A DNA stretch of 64,000 nucleotides. Origin: Hyphomicrobiales bacterium (GTDB taxonomy: Bacteria > Pseudomonadota > Alphaproteobacteria > Rhizobiales > Methylopilaceae). The position numbers and the translations under genes are program-made. Below are positions 35,723 to 44,071 of the stretch, in pieces. The stretch spans positions 124,001 to 188,000 of the forward strand of contig JALHQA010000007.1 of NCBI GenBank assembly GCA_022842205.1, read 5' to 3'. The notes below the pieces were generated by a model. It was not told where the DNA came from. It saw only the letters and a list, made by a program, of their open reading frames with translations, and did no database searches. Each line of letters begins with the position of its first letter. Position 1 is the stretch's first letter.

Positions 35723-36565
35723 TTACGGCGCGGCCGGAGCCGTGGGAGCCGGGGCCGTGGGGGCCGGGGCCGCCGGAGGCGCCATCTCGCCGCCGGGAAC
35801 AGTCGAGCTTTCAGCGCCCGGGTTGGCAGCCGCGCCACCCGATGTGCTCAGCGCGATCTGCGGCTCGGCAGGCGTGCCGGAGATCGTGAGCTTCTCGAAC
35901 GCAACTTCCTCGACCTTGTTGCCAAGACCCAGCGAACCGCGATCGATCAGGACGGCCGCGGCCTTGTTGCCCTCGAAGCGGATATCGGAAACCGAGGCCT
36001 TGTCCTCTTCCGCGCCGACGCTCGCGCCGACGAGGTTGGACGCCGGCCACAGTTCGGCGCCGGAGGCCGCGGGCGCCGGTGCCGGCGCGGCGCTGCCGTC
36101 AGCCGGTGCGGCACCGGTCGAGGCGCGGCCGGTCTCCGCTTCGGGATACTCATATTGCGGCAGGCCCTCGAGCGCCGCCGTGTTGAGCTGGCCGATCATC
36201 AGCTTGCCGTCGGTGACCTGCGGCAGCTCGGACACATCGTATGTACGATACGTCTTGCCGATGCCGACGAGGCCGCCGTGCGAGATGACGAGCGACTTCA
36301 GAGCGCCGCTCGAATCGATGAGGATATCGGCGACGGCGCCGACCGATTCGTCGCCCTCGCCGACGACATCGGCGCCCTTGATGTTGCTGAACAGGTTCGG
36401 ATCGGTTTTGGCTTCGGCGGTCGCGGCCGGAGCGGCCATGCCGGGCGAGGCCGGAGCGGTCGCGGCCGGCGGCGCGGCGCTGTCCGCGGGAGGCGATGTC
36501 TGTGCGGACGCGAAGGTCGTAAGGGCCGCAAGCGCGGCACCGGAAAGGAGCAGCCGTTTCAGCAT
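35723..36565 (-). CDS. exported PRC-barrel domain protein
   Basis: The 280-residue protein has a signal peptide (MLKRLLLSGAALAALTTFASA), an Ala/Pro linker, a PRC-barrel-like domain (FSNIKGADVVGEGDESVGAVADILID, GLVGIGKTYRTYDVSEL) at about residues 55-140, a second barrel-like repeat (GASVGAEEDKASVSDIRFEG) near 170-250, and a Pro/Ala-rich tail. PRC barrels bind RNA or act as adaptor modules; exported two-barrel forms are common in alphaproteobacteria and of unknown role. The neighbouring GSR locus and a near-consensus EcfG promoter suggest stress control. Confidence 0.82.
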   Translation of the reverse strand: MLKRLLLSGAALAALTTFASAQTSPPADSAAPPAATAPASPGMAAPAATAEAKTDPNLFSNIKGADVVGEGDESVGAVADILIDSSGALKSLVISHGGLVGIGKTYRTYDVSELPQVTDGKLMIGQLNTAALEGLPQYEYPEAETGRASTGAAPADGSAAPAPAPAASGAELWPASNLVGASVGAEEDKASVSDIRFEGNKAAAVLIDRGSLGLGNKVEEVAFEKLTISGTPAEPQIALSTSGGAAANPGAESSTVPGGEMAPPAAPAPTAPAPTAPAAP

Positions 36566-36633
36566 GAAAATTACCTCCAGAAAGGTGTTCGGGGGCACGC
36601 CGCGGGACGCGAGTCATGCCTTCCTGCGGGGTC

Positions 36634-36658
36634 AACGCGAAGCCGCGGCGAAAGTTCG
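36634..36658 (-). promoter_or_regulatory. candidate EcfG promoter of the PRC-barrel gene
   Basis: CGAAC (36658-36654), 16 bases and CGTT (36637-36634) sit upstream of the PRC-barrel gene on its strand. The spacing and -10 element fit EcfG, but the first -35 base is C instead of G. The predicted leader is about 60 bases. Confidence 0.45.
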
Positions 36659-36774
36659 CCGGATTTTTACCGCAACCGGTGTGGAACCATGACGCGTGCG
36701 GGAATTTCGCGTACGCATTTGACGGCGCACGGGCCGCCGCCTTAAGCCTCCCCGTGAAGTGGAGAGTTCAGCAA

Positions 36775-37698
36775 ATGGATGTGCTCGCGATTGTCCTGCC
36801 CGTCTTCGGAATGATGGGCGTCGGACTCGTTGCGGCAAAGACCGGGCTCGTCTCGGACCGCGCCAGCGACGGTCTTGCCGACTATGTTTTCGCGATCGCG
36901 GTGCCGGTTCTGATCTTCCGCATGCTCTCCGACAGCACGGCGTCGCTGACGGGCAGCCCATGGGGTTACTGGATAAGCTATTTCGCCGGCGCGGCGGTTG
37001 CCTGGGCGATCGCCATGATCATCGCGCGGCGGGTTTTCGACCGCGACGGCCGCGAGGCGGTGATTCACGGTTTCTGCTCGGCGCAGTCCAACACGGTGCT
37101 TGTCGGCATTCCGCTCATTCTGCAGGCCTATGGCGAAGCCGGCGCGGTGCCGCTGTTTCTTTTGCTCGCCGTGCACCTGCCGCTGATGATGGGCGCCGCA
37201 TCGCTGATGATCGAGACGGCAGGCGGCGAAAGTGGCGGCGTCCGGCGTTTCGTCAAGACACTCGCGACCCATCCGATCGTGCTGGCGCTGGTTGCCGGCG
37301 TCATCGCCCATGTCGCGGGTTTTCGTATTCCGGATGTCGTGAGGCCGGTGACGGACGGCATCGCGTCCTCGGCATCACCGGTCGCGCTCGTGGCGATGGG
37401 GCTTGCGCTGTCGCGCTACGGGCTTACGTCCGACCCGTGGGCCGCGGCGGTCTCGAGCGCTCTGAAACTTGTGGTCCACCCCGCCATGGTGTGGCTGTTG
37501 GGTATGTACGTTTTCAGGCTCGATCCGGTCTTTGTCGGCGTCGGCGTTCTGTTCGCCGCCCTGCCCTCCGGCGTCAACGGCTATCTTGTCGCGGCCCGCT
37601 ACAACACGGGCGAAGCCTTCGCCTCCAACGCCGTGGCGCTGTCGACCCTTTTTTCCGTCGGCACGGTGACGTTCTGGCTGTTCGTGCTCGGGAAATAA
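36775..37698 (+). CDS. AEC (auxin efflux carrier) family transporter
   Basis: The 307-residue membrane protein has about ten predicted helices in the two five-helix halves of the AEC family. Markers are VLPVFGMMGVGLVAAKTGL at the start, GFCSAQSNTVLVGIPLILQAYGE, and the second-half ALPSGVNGYLVAARYNTGEAFAS. Substrates of bacterial members include malate and malonate, but none can be assigned. ATG 36775 follows GTGGAGAG; longer in-frame sequence is not conserved. It ends one base before the stop of convergent gluQRS. Confidence 0.9.
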   Translation: MDVLAIVLPVFGMMGVGLVAAKTGLVSDRASDGLADYVFAIAVPVLIFRMLSDSTASLTGSPWGYWISYFAGAAVAWAIAMIIARRVFDRDGREAVIHGFCSAQSNTVLVGIPLILQAYGEAGAVPLFLLLAVHLPLMMGAASLMIETAGGESGGVRRFVKTLATHPIVLALVAGVIAHVAGFRIPDVVRPVTDGIASSASPVALVAMGLALSRYGLTSDPWAAAVSSALKLVVHPAMVWLLGMYVFRLDPVFVGVGVLFAALPSGVNGYLVAARYNTGEAFASNAVALSTLFSVGTVTFWLFVLGK

Positions 37699-38547
37699 TC
37701 AGAGGCCGACATGGCGGCGAATGTCCGCCGGTGAGGCGCCGGTGGCGCGCAGCGTTCTCAGGCTTTCTGCCCCTTCGCTCTTCGACAGTTTCCTGCCGTC
37801 CTTGTCCATGATGAGGCGGTGGTGCCGGTAGACCGGTGCCGGCAGGCCGAGCAGGTCCTGCAGCAGGCGATGAACGGCGGTCGCAAAATAAAGGTCCTTG
37901 CCGCGCACGACATGGGTGACGCCTTGCGCGGCGTCGTCGAGAACGACGGCGAGATGATAGCTTGTCGGTACATCGCGTCGCGCCAGCACGACATCGCCCC
38001 ACGCGGCCGGATCGGCAACGACCTCGATCTCCCTGCCGTTGTCGCCGAACTCGTGCCAGGAGACGGGCGCGGGGACACAAGCCCGCGCCTTTTCCATGTC
38101 GAGCCGCAATACGTAGGAATCGCCTCGCCTGATGCGGTCGGCGCGTTCCGCGGCGGTGAGTGCGCGGCAAATACCGGGATAAAGCGGCACGCCGTCCGGG
38201 TCGCGCGGACCGTCCGCCGCCGCGGCGCGGATATCTCCCCGGGTGCAGAAACAGGGATAGAGCAGGCCGCGCCGGTTCAGCGTGTCGAGGGCGGCCGCGT
38301 GTTCGGCGAGGTGTTCGGATTGCCGACGTACCGGCTTTTCCCAGTCAAGGCCGAGCCAGGCGAGATCGTCGAGGATCGCGGCCTCGAAACTCGGTGTCGA
38401 GCGGCCGGGGTCGATGTCCTCGATGCGAACGAGAAAGCGTCCGCCGGCCTCGCGCGCGAGATCGCGGTTGAGAATGGCCGACAGGGCGTGCCCCAGATGG
38501 AGTTGCCCGTTGGGGCTTGGCGCGAAACGGAAAACGGAGCGTGTCAT
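37699..38547 (-). CDS. gluQRS: glutamyl-queuosine tRNA(Asp) synthetase
   Basis: GluQRS is a truncated glutamyl-tRNA synthetase that attaches glutamate to queuosine-34 of tRNA-Asp. The 282-residue protein has the class I motifs RFAPSPNGQLHLGHA (HIGH type) and GRKLSKSEGAE (KMSKS type), LLYPCFCTR with the zinc-site Cys residues, and no anticodon-binding domain. It presumes that the organism makes queuosine, whose genes are not in the window. Confidence 0.94.
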   Translation of the reverse strand: MTRSVFRFAPSPNGQLHLGHALSAILNRDLAREAGGRFLVRIEDIDPGRSTPSFEAAILDDLAWLGLDWEKPVRRQSEHLAEHAAALDTLNRRGLLYPCFCTRGDIRAAAADGPRDPDGVPLYPGICRALTAAERADRIRRGDSYVLRLDMEKARACVPAPVSWHEFGDNGREIEVVADPAAWGDVVLARRDVPTSYHLAVVLDDAAQGVTHVVRGKDLYFATAVHRLLQDLLGLPAPVYRHHRLIMDKDGRKLSKSEGAESLRTLRATGASPADIRRHVGL

Positions 38548-38588
38548 GATCTTGCGCCAAACTGTGCGCTGTGCTGGCTGAACGCAGG

Positions 38589-39251
38589 ATGAAGACGAAG
38601 ACGCCGAAACTCCCGCCGGCCATCACCAATACGCGGCAGCTCAACCGGCATCTCGATGCGCTGGTGGCCATTGCGCCGGAATTTGCCGGCATCCGCATCG
38701 CGGCGGGCAAGATTCCGATCCGCTGGCTCGACCCCGGCTACCACGGCCTTGTCTGGGTCGTGCTCGGCCAGCAGATTTCGGTGGCGGCGGCCAAGGCCAT
38801 ACTCGCGCGTCTCGAAGCCGCGCTCGGCGACATCACGCCGAAGACCGCGCTGAAGGCCAGCGACGAGGTTCTGCGTGCGGCCGGTCTGTCGGGCCAGAAG
38901 ATCTCGACGCTGCGCGAAAGCGCCCGCGCGGTGAAGGCGGGACTCGATTTCGATGCGCTGAAGGGGATGGAGGCGGAACAGGCCATCGCGACGCTGACCG
39001 CGGTCAAGGGCATCGGGCGCTGGACCGCCGAGGTCTATCTTCTTTTCGCGCTCGGCCATCCCGATATATTCCCCGCCGGCGATCTCGCGCTGCAGGAATC
39101 CGCCCGGCTGGCCTTCGGCCTCGAAGCCCGGCCGAAGGAGAAGGAGCTTTTGTCGCGCGCGGAAGACTGGCGCCCCCATCGCGCCGCTGCGGCGCGCCTG
39201 CTATGGGCCTATTACCGTGTCGCCAAGCAGCGCGACGCAACGCCGGTGTGA
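38589..39251 (+). CDS. alkA: DNA-3-methyladenine glycosylase (AlkA-like HhH-GPD)
   Basis: The 220-residue protein has the HhH-GPD fold: the VVLGQQISVAAAKAIL helix, the helix-hairpin-helix LTAVKGIGRWTAEVYLLF and the catalytic Asp in IFPAGDLALQ. No C-terminal iron-sulfur cluster is present, so it is an alkylated-base glycosylase rather than endonuclease III. Only the second half of E. coli AlkA is represented, as in the short DNA-3-methyladenine glycosylase II group. Start ATG 38589 is preferred over the GTG at 38571. It overlaps creA by a few bases. Confidence 0.9.
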   Translation: MKTKTPKLPPAITNTRQLNRHLDALVAIAPEFAGIRIAAGKIPIRWLDPGYHGLVWVVLGQQISVAAAKAILARLEAALGDITPKTALKASDEVLRAAGLSGQKISTLRESARAVKAGLDFDALKGMEAEQAIATLTAVKGIGRWTAEVYLLFALGHPDIFPAGDLALQESARLAFGLEARPKEKELLSRAEDWRPHRAAAARLLWAYYRVAKQRDATPV

Positions 39252-39763
39252 TGATGCGATTTATGCTGTCCCTGCTTGCCGCCGCCGTGACCGTGCTTTC
39301 CTTTGCGCCCGCGTCCGCCAATGACGACCCGGAACTGCTGTTCAAGAAGTCCACTGTCTGGCGTTTCCTGTCGCCCGACGCCAAGCTCGCGGTCTACGCG
39401 ATCGACGATCCGCTGGTCGAGAACGTCGCATGCCATTTCACCTTGCCGGAAATCGGCGGCTGGAAAGGTTGGGCCGGTTTCGCCGAGGAGCGTTCGGAGA
39501 CCTCGATCTCGTGCCGCCAGATCGGGCCGGTGACCTTCAAGGGAAAATTCGAACAGGGCGATCAGGCGTTCCGCGAACGCCGCTCGCTGTTCTTCAAGAA
39601 GGTGCAGATCGTCCGGGGCTGTGACCCCAAGCGCAACACGTTGGTATATCTCATTTATTCCGATCGGGTGATCGAAGGCTCGCCGCAGAATTCGACCTCC
39701 TCGGTTCCCATCATGCCCTGGGGCGATGCCCCGGCGCCCCGCTGCGAAGACTTTCTGGAGTAA
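39251..39763 (+). CDS. creA: CreA family periplasmic protein
   Basis: The 170-residue protein has a signal peptide (MMRFMLSLLAAAVTVLSFAPASA) and a mature CreA-like domain (LDPEDD-less, but with IDDPLVENVACHFTLPEIGGWKGW, SISCRQIGP and VQIVRGCDPKRNTLVYLIYSDR). CreA proteins are conserved in Proteobacteria with no established biochemical role; three Cys residues are candidates for disulfide or metal roles. The start overlaps the alkA stop as TGATG, and the esterase gene follows two bases downstream. Confidence 0.87.
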   Translation: MMRFMLSLLAAAVTVLSFAPASANDDPELLFKKSTVWRFLSPDAKLAVYAIDDPLVENVACHFTLPEIGGWKGWAGFAEERSETSISCRQIGPVTFKGKFEQGDQAFRERRSLFFKKVQIVRGCDPKRNTLVYLIYSDRVIEGSPQNSTSSVPIMPWGDAPAPRCEDFLE

Positions 39764-39765
39764 AA

Positions 39766-40410
39766 ATGGCCCTCGACGGACCTCGCCTTGCCGCGGCAAG
39801 CGGCACCACGAAATCGCTCGTCATCTTTCTCCATGGCTACGGCGCCGACGGCAACGATCTGATCGGCCTCGGCCGCGAATGGGCGTCCGCCCTGCCCGAC
39901 ACCGAATTCGTTTCGCCGCATGCGCCGGAACCCTGCGTCCAGAATCCGGCCGGGCGGCAGTGGTGGGATCTGCAGGTCCGCAGCGATGCCGAGCGCTGGG
40001 CCGGGCTGAACCGCTCCGGCCCCCTGCTCGACGCCTTCATTTCCGCCGAGATCGAGCGGGCGAAGGTTGTGCCCGCCAAGGCGGCGCTGGTCGGCTTTTC
40101 GCAGGGCACGATGATGGCGTTGCATGTCGGCCTGCGCCGCCCCGAACCTTTGGCGGGTATTATCGGCTATTCCGGCATCCTCGCCGGCGCCGAACACCTG
40201 AAGGACGAGATCAAGACCCGGCCGCCGGTGTTTCTGGCGCATGGCACGATGGATCAGGTGATCCCGGTCGACGCCCTGGTGTCCTCGGTCGAGGCGTTGG
40301 CCGAGAACGAGGTGCCCCGCTCCTGGCATGTCGCCCATGGCATGGCGCACGGCATCGACCGCACCGGTCTGGCGCTGGGCGCCCAGTTCCTGCAAAAGCA
40401 TTTTGGATAA
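39766..40410 (+). CDS. alpha/beta-hydrolase, carboxylesterase/phospholipase type
   Basis: The 214-residue hydrolase has the YpfH-like carboxylesterase fold with SLVIFLHGYGADGNDLIGL oxyanion loop, nucleophile Ser in ALVGFSQGTMM, acid Asp in LAHGTMDQVIPVDA and His in HGMAHGIDRTG. It likely cleaves short-chain acyl esters in the cytosol. It follows creA by two bases, so alkA-creA-esterase form a probable operon of unrelated functions. Confidence 0.88.
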   Translation: MALDGPRLAAASGTTKSLVIFLHGYGADGNDLIGLGREWASALPDTEFVSPHAPEPCVQNPAGRQWWDLQVRSDAERWAGLNRSGPLLDAFISAEIERAKVVPAKAALVGFSQGTMMALHVGLRRPEPLAGIIGYSGILAGAEHLKDEIKTRPPVFLAHGTMDQVIPVDALVSSVEALAENEVPRSWHVAHGMAHGIDRTGLALGAQFLQKHFG

Positions 40411-40536
40411 CGGCCTGTGATCACCACAAAATATGGGGTGGCTTCACAAGGGCGACACATGAAAATATACACTGTGTCCCAGCAATGGGAATGAGCGTCG
40501 GGTCAGGGACGGCGCCGGTCGGACTGGAGCGTTTTT

Positions 40537-41094
40537 GTGAACGTTCACGTATCCCCTGACGCCTGCCCCGCGCTCGTGCTCAACGCGGATTACAGGCCCC
40601 TGTCCTATTACCCGCTGTCGCTGTGGTCCTGGCAGGATTCGATCAAGGCCATCTTCCTCGACCGCGTGAACGTGCTGTCGACTTACGAGAAGACGGTGCA
40701 TTCGCCGAGCTTCGAGATGAAGCTGCCGTCGGTCGTGTGCCTCAAGAGCTATATCAAGCCGGCGCGCAACCCGGCGTTCACGCGGTTCAACGTCTTCCTG
40801 CGCGACCGCTTCACCTGTCAGTACTGCGGCTCGCGCGACGACCTGACCTTCGACCATCTCGTGCCCCGCTCGAAGGGCGGCATGACGACCTGGGACAATG
40901 TCGTGACCGCCTGTTCGCCGTGCAATCTCGCCAAGGGCGGCCTGATGCCGGACCAGTGCGGCATGTCGCCCTGGCAGCACCCGTTCCAGCCGTCCATACA
41001 CGATCTGCACCAGAACGGCCGGCTGTTCCCGCCGAACTACCTGCACGACAGCTGGCTCGATTTTCTGTACTGGGATACCGAACTCGAGCCGTGA
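40537..41094 (+). CDS. HNH endonuclease family protein
   Basis: The 185-residue protein has a single HNH zinc finger: CQYCGSRDDLTFDHLVPRSKGG with the catalytic His, followed by WDNVVTACSPCNLAKGG with the second Cys pair. A conserved N-terminal domain (ALVLNADYRPLSYYPLSLWSWQDS) precedes it. This stand-alone HNH protein is widespread in alphaproteobacteria next to housekeeping genes, with no phage or restriction partners here. The start is GTG 40537. Confidence 0.87.
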   Translation: MNVHVSPDACPALVLNADYRPLSYYPLSLWSWQDSIKAIFLDRVNVLSTYEKTVHSPSFEMKLPSVVCLKSYIKPARNPAFTRFNVFLRDRFTCQYCGSRDDLTFDHLVPRSKGGMTTWDNVVTACSPCNLAKGGLMPDQCGMSPWQHPFQPSIHDLHQNGRLFPPNYLHDSWLDFLYWDTELEP

Positions 41095-41103
41095 TGCCCG
41101 GCG

Positions 41104-41565
41104 TCAGCGCCGCGTGCCGAAGGCCGCGATGGCGGCGCAGGCTGTACAGACAACGGCGCTCCAGCCGGCGAAGCTGAGGCCGAACATCCGCCAGGTCGCC
41201 TCGTCGCACGGCACGATGCGGGTGTTTTTCAGATCCTCCAGCAGATTGCCGCCGCCGACCGTCGCCGCGCCCGCGCCGCAGGATGACGGGCCGGCCCAGA
41301 AATCCCATTCGATGCCGGCATGGTAGACGCCGAACACGGCGTTCGCCGCGAAGACAAGCGCCACCAGCCAGAGCAGCGCGCGGCTGCCGGTCATCGCGGC
41401 GACCAGCGCCAGCGGAACGCCGGCGTAATAGGCCCAGCGCTGCCACAGGCAGAGCTGGCAGGGCTGATAGCCGAGCACGTGCTGGAAATAGAGCGCCGCG
41501 CCGAGCGCGCCGGTGGCGATGGCGGCAACGAGAAGTCCGGACATGCGCGGCAGAGGAGACGTCAT
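41104..41565 (-). CDS. dsbB: disulfide bond formation protein B
   Basis: DsbB reoxidises DsbA and passes electrons to quinone. The 153-residue protein has four membrane segments, the first periplasmic Cys pair in YQPCQLCLWQRW, and a second periplasmic loop with SSCGAGA and IVPCDEATW carrying the second pair. The arrangement is complete. It lies three bases downstream of the DedA-like gene on the same strand, so the pair is one unit. Confidence 0.9.
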   Translation of the reverse strand: MTSPLPRMSGLLVAAIATGALGAALYFQHVLGYQPCQLCLWQRWAYYAGVPLALVAAMTGSRALLWLVALVFAANAVFGVYHAGIEWDFWAGPSSCGAGAATVGGGNLLEDLKNTRIVPCDEATWRMFGLSFAGWSAVVCTACAAIAAFGTRR

Positions 41566-41567
41566 GG

Positions 41568-42149
41568 TCAGAAGAGATATTTTATCGCAACGAAGCCGCC
41601 GACAAGCGCGACGAGAAACAATACCGTCACGAGTTCGAGACGCTTCTCGATGAAGTGGCGGATCGGTTCGCCATAGGTTTTCAGCAGTGCGGCGATGATG
41701 AAAAAGCGGGCGCCGCGCGTGATCACCGACAGCACGACGAACCACAGGAAGTCATAACCGGCGAGGCCCGACGCGATCGTGACCAGCTTGTAGGGGATCG
41801 GCGTCAGGCCCTTGATCAGGATGATCCAGGCGCCCCAGTCGCGATAGGCGGCGCGGAACGCCTCCATCTTGTCTTCATAGCCGTAGAGCGAGATCAGCCA
41901 CTGGCCGATGCTGTCATAAAGAAGGGCGCCGATCAGATAGCCGAAAATGCCGCCGAGAACCGATGTGAGCGTGCACCAGGCCGCGATCTGGAACGCCTTG
42001 TCGCGGTTCGCCAGCACGACCGGCACAAGCACGACATCCGGCGGGATCGGAAAGAACGAGGATTCCGCGAACGAGATCGCGCCGAGCGCGCGGATGGCGC
42101 GCGGCCCCTCGGCAAGGCGCATGGTCCAGTCGTAGAGCGGGCGAAGCAT
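41568..42149 (-). CDS. YqaA/DedA-type VTT-domain membrane protein
   Basis: The 193-residue protein has the SNARE-associated (VTT/DedA) domain: FAESSFFPIPPDVVLVPVVLANRDKAFQ, ILIKGLTPIPYKLVTIASGLAG and about four to five membrane segments. The re-entrant Gly/Pro-rich loops are those of the short YqaA subfamily. DedA proteins flip lipids such as undecaprenyl phosphate or phosphatidylethanolamine in some bacteria; the substrate here is unknown. It is immediately upstream of dsbB. Confidence 0.88.
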   Translation of the reverse strand: MLRPLYDWTMRLAEGPRAIRALGAISFAESSFFPIPPDVVLVPVVLANRDKAFQIAAWCTLTSVLGGIFGYLIGALLYDSIGQWLISLYGYEDKMEAFRAAYRDWGAWIILIKGLTPIPYKLVTIASGLAGYDFLWFVVLSVITRGARFFIIAALLKTYGEPIRHFIEKRLELVTVLFLVALVGGFVAIKYLF

Positions 42150-42216
42150 TCGGCGGGTCCGGTGGGCGGCAAAGTCCTAGCCGCTCCGGCACGCCCCGTC
42201 CATCAGCGCGTCGCGG

Positions 42217-42711
42217 CTACTTCAATGACACTTCCGCGACCTTGTCGCGGTAGTCCTTCTTCGGGTCGGCGCCGAGCAGCATTTTCAGGCCCGCGAACAG
42301 GCTGTTCTCGTTCAGCCAGATCTCGGCGCTTTCGGTGTCGAAGCGGACGAGCTGGAGTTTCGGATCGTCCTTGCCGCCCTTGAACCAGGCGGCGACGAAC
42401 GGATTCCACAGCCGCTCGATGACGAGCCTGTCGTGGTCGAGAGCGAGCGCGCCATGGATGCAGGCGAACAGCTCGTGATCCTTCGATACGAAATGGCCGA
42501 TGCCGCGCCCGCCCTTGCCGATCGCCCTGACGATGCCGTTGTCGTTGGCGGTGAAGAACCAGATCGGTCCGCGGCCGTCATGACGGTCGTCGAGCTGCGC
42601 TGTCATCGGCTGCGCATGGCCGTCCTCCGCGCCCTCGACGCCGAGCATCAGCGTCATGTCCTTTTTCAGCGCGGCCCAGAATTTCGCCTCGAGCTCGGTT
42701 TTCGTCGCCAT
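42217..42711 (-). CDS. general-stress-protein-26-like pyridoxamine phosphate oxidase fold protein
   Basis: The 164-residue protein is a split-barrel flavin-binding fold: KDMTLMLGVEGAEDGHAQPM, IWFFTANDNGIVRAI, and ERLWNPFVAAWFKGGKDDPKLQLVRFD. The WNPFVAAWF segment is typical of the general stress protein 26 group (YdaG-like). Substrate is unknown. It has an exact EcfG promoter directly upstream, so it is a predicted member of the PhyR/NepR/EcfG regulon. Confidence 0.88.
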   Translation of the reverse strand: MATKTELEAKFWAALKKDMTLMLGVEGAEDGHAQPMTAQLDDRHDGRGPIWFFTANDNGIVRAIGKGGRGIGHFVSKDHELFACIHGALALDHDRLVIERLWNPFVAAWFKGGKDDPKLQLVRFDTESAEIWLNENSLFAGLKMLLGADPKKDYRDKVAEVSLK

Positions 42712-42732
42712 GGTCGTCTCCTCGCGAAGCAG

Positions 42733-42757
42733 AACGGGTGGCGGCCTGGCTTGTTCC
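42733..42757 (-). promoter_or_regulatory. EcfG-dependent promoter of the stress flavoprotein gene
   Basis: On the minus strand, GGAAC (42757-42753), 16 bases and CGTT (42736-42733) match the EcfG consensus exactly. The expected start is about 16 bases before the gene's ATG at 42711, leaving room for its GAGGAG ribosome-binding site. Confidence 0.85.
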
Positions 42758-42809
42758 GGCGGAAGGCGGCTTGCCTAGATGTGCCGGGCGGGGTTATCTC
42801 CCGCGCTCC

Positions 42810-42896
42810 GCGGGCGTGGCGGAACTGGTAGACGCAGGGGACTCAAAATCCCCCGTTCGCAAGAATATGTCGGTTCGAGTCCGACCGCCCGCACCA
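42810..42896 (+). tRNA. tRNA-Leu (CAA)
   Basis: The 87 bases form a class II cloverleaf with encoded CCA. The acceptor is GCGGGCG/CGCCCGC, the anticodon stem GGGGA/TCCCC encloses CTCAAAA (anticodon CAA, codon UUG), a long variable arm is present, and the T loop is TTCGAGT. Confidence 0.95.
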
Positions 42897-43083
42897 TCCG
42901 GCGCCCGGCATCCCGCCGTGTTTTTCGAATTTGACCCGATAACGGCAAGGTCCGTTCACGTTGCCCGCCGCCCGAGGAGCGTGGGGTGCGAACACCAGTT
43001 GACGACGCAAGGGCGCGGGTCTTCACTCATTACGTGCGGTGTGTTCCGCCAATACCGGCCGGACGCCTCACAAGGAGGCTTCC

Positions 43084-43650
43084 ATGCCTGCAACCCAAGC
43101 GCTCGGAAAACCGGGCATTACCGAAACCGTGCGTGCCGGATGGGGCTGGTTTCTGGCTCTCGGCATTGTCCTTGTCATCGGCGGAAGCCTCGCGATCCTG
43201 CTGCCGGTCGCATCCACCCTGGCGACCAGCCTTTTCCTCGGCGCAATCCTGTTCGTCGGCGGCGTTTTCCAGATCATCCATGCCTTTCAGGTAAAGACAT
43301 GGGGCGGCTTCTTCTGGGACCTGATCGTCGGCATCGTCCAGCTCGCGGGCGGCATCATCGTCTACATGAACCCGTTCGCGGGCGCCGTCACGCTGACCGT
43401 CCTTATCGCCGCGGTGTTCTTCGCGCAGGGCGTGACCCAGACCTTCCTCGCCTTCAAGGTGCGCCCGCATGACGGCTGGGGCTGGCTGCTGGCGTCGGGC
43501 CTCATCGCCGTCATCGTCGCGGTGATGCTGATGATGCGGTTCCCGGCGGCCAGCGTCACGGCGCCGGGCATCCTTGCCGGAATCTCGATCCTGTTCTCCG
43601 GCTTCAGCTATGTGATGATCGCCCTCGCCGCGCGGCGTCTGACGGCGTGA
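43084..43650 (+). CDS. HdeD family (DUF308) membrane protein
   Basis: The 188-residue protein has about six membrane helices and the duplicated DUF308 repeats (GWGWFLALGIVLVIGGSLAILLPV, GGVFQIIHAFQVKTWGGF, VTQTFLAFKVRPHDGWGW). HdeD of E. coli is linked to acid resistance; these homologues have no proven role. The ATG at 43084 follows AAGGAGG. I found no EcfG promoter before it. Confidence 0.88.
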   Translation: MPATQALGKPGITETVRAGWGWFLALGIVLVIGGSLAILLPVASTLATSLFLGAILFVGGVFQIIHAFQVKTWGGFFWDLIVGIVQLAGGIIVYMNPFAGAVTLTVLIAAVFFAQGVTQTFLAFKVRPHDGWGWLLASGLIAVIVAVMLMMRFPAASVTAPGILAGISILFSGFSYVMIALAARRLTA

Positions 43651-43654
43651 GGCA

Positions 43655-44071
43655 TCATGCGTCCGGCGTATAGCCGGACGCAAATTCCGCCGACGGCGGG
43701 ATCGGCTTTATGACGTCGATCAGAACGCCGTTGGGGTCCTCGGTGATGAAATGGCGCTGGCCGAACGCCTCGTCGCGCAGCGTGACGAGGATCGGCAGCC
43801 CCGCCTTCCGCGCCTGTTCGTAGACGGCGTCGGGGTCCTCGACCTCAAAATTGAGGATCAGGCCCTGCGCCGACTTTCGCGCCTTCTCCGGCACCGTCTC
43901 GTGGCGGAAATCGAGGATCGCGAGATTGACCGCGGGATCGTCCGACGACTGCAGATGCACATACCAGTCGGCCGTAAACAGCGGCGTGAAGCCGAAATGC
44001 GCCTGATAGAACGCGGCCGTTCCGGCGACATCGCCGGTCATGATGACAGGGTAATAGCTCGTCGTCTTCAT
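43655..44071 (-). CDS. VOC (glyoxalase/bleomycin resistance) family protein
   Basis: The 138-residue protein has the two beta-alpha-beta-beta-beta units of the VOC fold ([62 protein letters not shown]) but no convincing full metal triad is evident. Members include dioxygenases, resistance proteins and many unknowns. Its start overlaps the upstream MFS stop as ATGA, so it is translationally coupled to an efflux-type transporter, perhaps acting on the same compound. Confidence 0.85.
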   Translation of the reverse strand: MKTTSYYPVIMTGDVAGTAAFYQAHFGFTPLFTADWYVHLQSSDDPAVNLAILDFRHETVPEKARKSAQGLILNFEVEDPDAVYEQARKAGLPILVTLRDEAFGQRHFITEDPNGVLIDVIKPIPPSAEFASGYTPDA

